A stretch of DNA of 42,665 nt from an uncultured Clostridia bacterium (GTDB taxonomy: Bacteria > Bacillota > Clostridia > Oscillospirales > CAG-272): contig CANRKP010000016.1 in assembly GCA_947631245.1 (NCBI GenBank), positions 1 to 42,665 on the forward strand, in the 5' to 3' direction. This document shows positions 39,860 to 42,665 of this stretch, one piece after another; within the stretch, counting starts at the first letter, position 1, and each line of letters opens with the position of its first letter. The notes under the pieces are model-generated. The model did no database searches. It was given only the letters and a program-made list of their open reading frames with translations, and was not told the origin of the DNA. The position numbers and the translations under genes were made by a program.

Positions 39860-41128
39860 TCAGCCGACAGCTCCGCTTATCGTTACATCAACGTAATATA
39901 CGCCGAGCTCATACACGGTCTCAGTCGACGGGAACGACAGGACGACCGGCACGCGTACCGTCGCCGACTGTCCGGGCAGCACCCCTGAATAGCTCGAAAG
40001 GTCTACCTTCGCCGTGATATTCTCAGGCGACACCTGATAGAGCTCGCCGGGATCGCCTCTCAGTGTCAGCATCAGAGAGTTCTGCGAAAGCGTGTACGCA
40101 AGCCCCTGCGGGTTCACGACGCAGCTGTCGTCTATCGGTATGATGAGGCTTCGCTTTTCCGTGCCCTTATGCTTTATCGACACGTTGACGTGCGTTATGC
40201 CGTCCATGTTCTCGACGCCGTCGGGCAGGACAAGGTTGGCTTCAAACGACGTGTCGTCAGAGATGAGCTTTTCGTCTATTCTTGTCACGAGGACGTGATC
40301 TATATCATTTATGACCGCCGCATCCCCGCGGATGTTTATCGTCTGTCTGTCAAGCGAGATCTCAACATTTTCGTTATTGTAGAAGCCATTCACAAACTCG
40401 ACCGTCAGCGGGACCTCCTTGTTCGCGTAAATCGGAAGGAATACCCTGACCTCGGAATTAGACATCGTCACATACGGATTTGAAACGACGCCTCCGTTTT
40501 TGTCGACGAGAGATATGCTGCCGTAGGCTGTGACCGAGCCCGTGACATGACCGAGATCGGGCACGAGCACCTCCGCGTGGTCGATCTCGGAAAGATACCT
40601 CGACGGTCCCGTCACGGTGACCGTCGACACGGAAAGCTCCGCCTCGCCCTGCGTGAACCCTTCATCAATGACGAGTCCGCTGTACTTGCATTTGATATCG
40701 ACCGTGACGCGCTCGCGCTTGTCGACCTGTACCGTCACGGTGTCCGCCGACCTTGAAACTATGTCGGTATCGTCCGGTACCGTAAGAGACACGTCAAGCT
40801 GATACTCACCCGCCTCGCTTATTTCCGACACATCGGCCGTCGCTTTTATGTCCTCGGCGGTCAGACCCGAGATGAGGTTCTTTTTTCCGCGGAGCGTCAC
40901 GTCAACGGTGCTTGAATATCCGCCGTATATCATAAGCCCGCTGTCAATTTCGATGTCGTCGGTGTTTATAAGCTCAATCGGGACGCCCTCGATCGTCTCT
41001 TCCCAATCAGGGTTCTCAGCCTCCATGACGTATATCCACAATATGAGCGCAAGCACGAGGCACACTGCCTTCGCGATAAGATCGTGATGCTTGCCGCCGT
41101 GCGCGTCGGACGAGATGTTGTCTGCCAT
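39860..41128 (-). CDS. cdaR: YbbR-domain protein CdaR, regulator of the diadenylate cyclase
   Basis: A 422-residue membrane-anchored protein. One transmembrane helix at about 17-34 (LIAKAVCLVLALILWIYVM) follows a short cytoplasmic head, and the rest is extracytoplasmic. That part holds about four YbbR repeats of ~80 residues; the pattern is beta-rich segments such as PVTVEFVNGFYNNENVEISLDRQTINIRGDAAVINDIDHVLVTRIDEKLI and VTVTGPSRYLSEIDHAEVLV. In Bacillus CdaR binds CdaA and modulates c-di-AMP synthesis. It lies 12 nt downstream of cdaA and has a GGAGG ribosome site. The usual third partner, glmM, is not next to it; recJ follows instead. Confidence 0.92.
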   Translation of the reverse strand: MADNISSDAHGGKHHDLIAKAVCLVLALILWIYVMEAENPDWEETIEGVPIELINTDDIEIDSGLMIYGGYSSTVDVTLRGKKNLISGLTAEDIKATADVSEISEAGEYQLDVSLTVPDDTDIVSRSADTVTVQVDKRERVTVDIKCKYSGLVIDEGFTQGEAELSVSTVTVTGPSRYLSEIDHAEVLVPDLGHVTGSVTAYGSISLVDKNGGVVSNPYVTMSNSEVRVFLPIYANKEVPLTVEFVNGFYNNENVEISLDRQTINIRGDAAVINDIDHVLVTRIDEKLISDDTSFEANLVLPDGVENMDGITHVNVSIKHKGTEKRSLIIPIDDSCVVNPQGLAYTLSQNSLMLTLRGDPGELYQVSPENITAKVDLSSYSGVLPGQSATVRVPVVLSFPSTETVYELGVYYVDVTISGAVG

Positions 41129-41140
41129 GTGCCGCCCTCC

Positions 41141-42142
41141 TTACTTACGATCTGCCTTTTTGTCAGCCATGTCACTTCTGTCGTCGGTCCCGTCAGCATC
41201 GGTCCTTTCGGTCTTTTCAGACTTTCCGGTCTTCCCCGACTTATCCGTTTTTATCATGCCGGCGACGCTTTTTACCGTGCGCCTTATGGTGTGCTTCTTG
41301 TCGTCGTCCTCATCGCCGACGAGGTCGGCTCTCAGCTGCGCCTTTAGCATCGTCGGGGTGAAGTTTCGCATTATCTCGCCGCCTACGACATAAGAGACGA
41401 TGCCCGTCTCCTCGCTGCATACGATAACGACGGCGTCGCTGTTTTCGGAAAGACCGATGGCGGCTCTGTGGCGCATGCCGAGATCCTTTATAAGGTCGGT
41501 GCGCGTCGTCAGCGGCAAAAGGCAGCCCGCGGCGTGTATCCTGCAGTCGCGGATTATCATCGCGCCGTCGTGCATCGGCGCCTTGTTGTAAAAAATATTC
41601 TTTATCAGCTCACGCTGAACGTCCGCATTTATGACGGTGCCCGTTATGATGTGGTCGCCGAGTAGCGTCGTGCGCTCGATGACTATGAGCGCGCCGGTCT
41701 TTGACTCGGAGAGCTCGGCGACGGTCTCCGCGAGCTCGTCTATCATCGCCGTCGTCTCGGAAACGTCGCGCTGGCGCTTGAACGGGACCTTGACCGTCTC
41801 CCCGCCGAGCACCTCGAGCGCCGAGCGGAGCTCCGGCTGGAACACGACTATGACCGTTATCAGCCCTATCTGAAAGACGTTCGTCAGAAGGAACTGAGCG
41901 GCGTGCATCTCAAGTATCTGCGTCACCGCGAGAATAAGCAGAAACACCGCAACTCCGAGAGCGAGCTTCCCCGCGCGGCGACGGCGGATGAATTTGAAAA
42001 CGTAATAGAAGAGGACAGCGACAAAAAGAATGTCTATGATGTTTACAAGGGAAGAAATAAACGAGTCCCGAAACGATAACAGCGACAGCGTCCGCATTAT
42101 GTTTTCGGCGAACTCGCCGAGCCATGTCCTTACAGCTTCCAT
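41141..42142 (-). CDS. cdaA: diadenylate cyclase CdaA
   Basis: A 333-residue enzyme that makes c-di-AMP from two ATP. Three membrane helices at about 32-50, 58-76 and 83-102 precede the DAC (DisA_N) domain. The catalytic motifs are intact: APMHDGAMII with DGA at 192-194 and GMRHRAAIG with RHR at 224-226, plus TGALIVIERTT. A charged, low-complexity C-terminal tail (about 280-333, rich in Lys, Asp, Thr) is longer than usual. The ATG at 42142 is chosen for its GGAGGG 7 nt upstream; the frame extends to 42217 but would include the promoter region. It is the first gene of the block, with a promoter at 42184-42212. Confidence 0.95.
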   Translation of the reverse strand: MEAVRTWLGEFAENIMRTLSLLSFRDSFISSLVNIIDILFVAVLFYYVFKFIRRRRAGKLALGVAVFLLILAVTQILEMHAAQFLLTNVFQIGLITVIVVFQPELRSALEVLGGETVKVPFKRQRDVSETTAMIDELAETVAELSESKTGALIVIERTTLLGDHIITGTVINADVQRELIKNIFYNKAPMHDGAMIIRDCRIHAAGCLLPLTTRTDLIKDLGMRHRAAIGLSENSDAVVIVCSEETGIVSYVVGGEIMRNFTPTMLKAQLRADLVGDEDDDKKHTIRRTVKSVAGMIKTDKSGKTGKSEKTERTDADGTDDRSDMADKKADRK

Positions 42143-42183
42143 ACCGTTCCCTCCGTCCGTTTTTATGCGCTTACGCGCCGACC

Positions 42184-42212
42184 AGTATATTGTACCACAA
42201 AAGCGCGTGCAA
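42184..42212 (-). promoter_or_regulatory. sigma-A type promoter upstream of cdaA
   Basis: On the minus strand TTGCAC (42207-42212), a 17-bp spacer and TATACT (42184-42189), 41 bp before the cdaA ATG. It probably serves cdaA, cdaR, recJ, relA, dtd, hemZ and the kinase, as no terminator is seen between them. Bases 42213-42341 are AT-rich and hold no recognisable gene. Confidence 0.7.
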
Positions 42213-42341
42213 TTCAAATACTATTCATATAAAAAAGTACGCTTTTTTTGACCTGCTTAAAAAAATTCCGCCGCATCTGTCGCGTTCCTCTCGTTTTTTG
42301 ACGCAAAATCGTTTTTTGCTCTTTTCATGGAGCCTTTATCG

Positions 42342-42665
42342 TGGTATAATAAACGCAATCTATGCCAAAGTCGCCACGACAGCGGCGACGGCAGTCTATG
42401 GAAGCGTTTATTGACCAAAATTCCTTTTGATTTTATGTCGCCGCATACGCGGCGGCTCTAAGGTAGGAATTTATGGTATAATAAACGCAATCTATGCCAA
42501 AGTCGCCGCGGCAGCGGCGACGGCAGTCTATGGAAGCGTTTATTGACCAAAATTCCTTTTTATTTATGCCGCCGCAAAAGCGGCGACGCTAAGGTAGGAA
42601 TTTATGGTATAATAAACGCAATCTATGCCAAAGTCGCCGCGGCAGCGGCGACGGCAGTCTATGGA
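42342..42665 (+). repeat. tandem array of ~131-nt structured repeat units (2.5 copies, runs off the window)
   Basis: Unit 1 is 42342-42473 (132 nt), unit 2 is 42474-42604 (131 nt), and the first 61 nt of unit 3 run to the end and are identical to unit 2. Each unit opens with TGGTATAAT, an extended -10 promoter motif. It then contains an outer inverted repeat AATAAACGC...GCGTTTATT (unit 2: 42480-42488 and 42536-42544) enclosing a GTCGCCGC-GGCA-GCGGCGAC hairpin (42502-42521). A second inverted repeat AATTCC...GGAATT (42551-42556 and 42597-42602) encloses a CGCCGC-loop-GCGGCG hairpin (42570-42585). Units 1 and 2 differ by a few substitutions in the first half and more in the second. A 32-codon frame in unit 2 (42494-42592) is cut to 22 codons in unit 1, so coding is unlikely. 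Confidence 0.9.
42474..42482 (+). promoter_or_regulatory. extended -10 promoter motif inside the repeat unit
   Basis: TGGTATAAT fits the TGnTATAAT extended -10 element, which can act without a good -35. Identical motifs are at 42342-42350 and 42605-42613. If used, each would start a short transcript near the CTATGCC segment, inside the outer inverted repeat. Activity is not shown. Confidence 0.5.

Noticed and set aside
42342..42665. A CRISPR array at the right edge
   Set aside because: The whole ~131-nt unit repeats with almost no unique spacer, and it is far longer than CRISPR repeats; no cas genes are seen.
1..42665. tRNA or rRNA genes
   Set aside because: No cloverleaf-like segments or rRNA sequences were recognised in the intergenic gaps by eye; a tRNAscan run would settle it.

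Overview
The window is a gene-dense stretch of chromosome from an endospore-forming Clostridia-type bacterium (Bacillota). The evidence is a run of sporulation-associated genes in the order known from Bacillus (SpoVB/YabM-like flippase, MazG, RqcP/YabO, YabP, YabQ, DivIC), together with WhiA, an ArgR/AhrC-type repressor, a CdaA-YbbR pair, HemZ and a long RelA/SpoT. Most of the DNA is GC-rich (a hand count of bases 20221-20280 gives 39/60 G+C). Clear sigma-A type promoters with 17-bp spacers occur in the gaps. The content suggests an uncultured gut-type lineage (Oscillospirales or Christensenellales are guesses); the sequence alone does not fix the family.

Layout. 1-1118 (+): the end of a pseudouridine synthase gene, a DUF896 protein and a small membrane protein, closed by a terminator. 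1131-4344: an FAD-dependent dehydrogenase (-) divergent from a YbaK-type deacylase and a Gfo/Idh/MocA oxidoreductase (+). 4433-8544: a DUF4430 lipoprotein (-), a class A penicillin-binding protein (-) and a small BofC-like secreted protein (+). 8559-23647 (-): a 15-gene, probably co-transcribed block read nusB, Kae1-like, xseA, xseB, ispA, tlyA, nadK, argR, recN, tyrS, HAD phosphatase, murB, whiA, dnaE from one promoter at 23691-23719; many neighbours overlap by 4 nt. 23841-26314 (+): a LytM/M23 peptidase, a small four-helix membrane protein and an SGNH-like lipoprotein. 26540-27566 (-): a lower-GC islet with a GNAT acetyltransferase and a SUKH (SMI1/KNR4) protein. 27752-32318 (-): the sporulation/division cluster, with an HU gene that carries its own promoter and terminator. 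32400-42142 (-): uridine-kinase-like, hemZ, dtd, relA, recJ, ybbR/cdaR and cdaA, probably read from the promoter upstream of cdaA.

How the genes fit together. The large nusB-dnaE block joins transcription antitermination, DNA repair and replication (xseAB, recN, dnaE), isoprenoid and peptidoglycan precursors (ispA, murB), NADP supply and translation (tyrS, tlyA). The cdaA-relA block places the makers of two second messengers, c-di-AMP and (p)ppGpp, on one likely transcript with recJ. The PBP, murB, the M23 peptidase, the flippase and DivIC concern envelope growth and division.

The most unusual element is at the right edge. From 42342 to the end there are 2.5 tandem copies of a ~131-nt non-coding unit. 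Each copy starts with a perfect extended -10 motif (TGGTATAAT) and is built from two imperfect inverted repeats with GC-rich hairpin cores. The array runs out of the window, so its full size is unknown.
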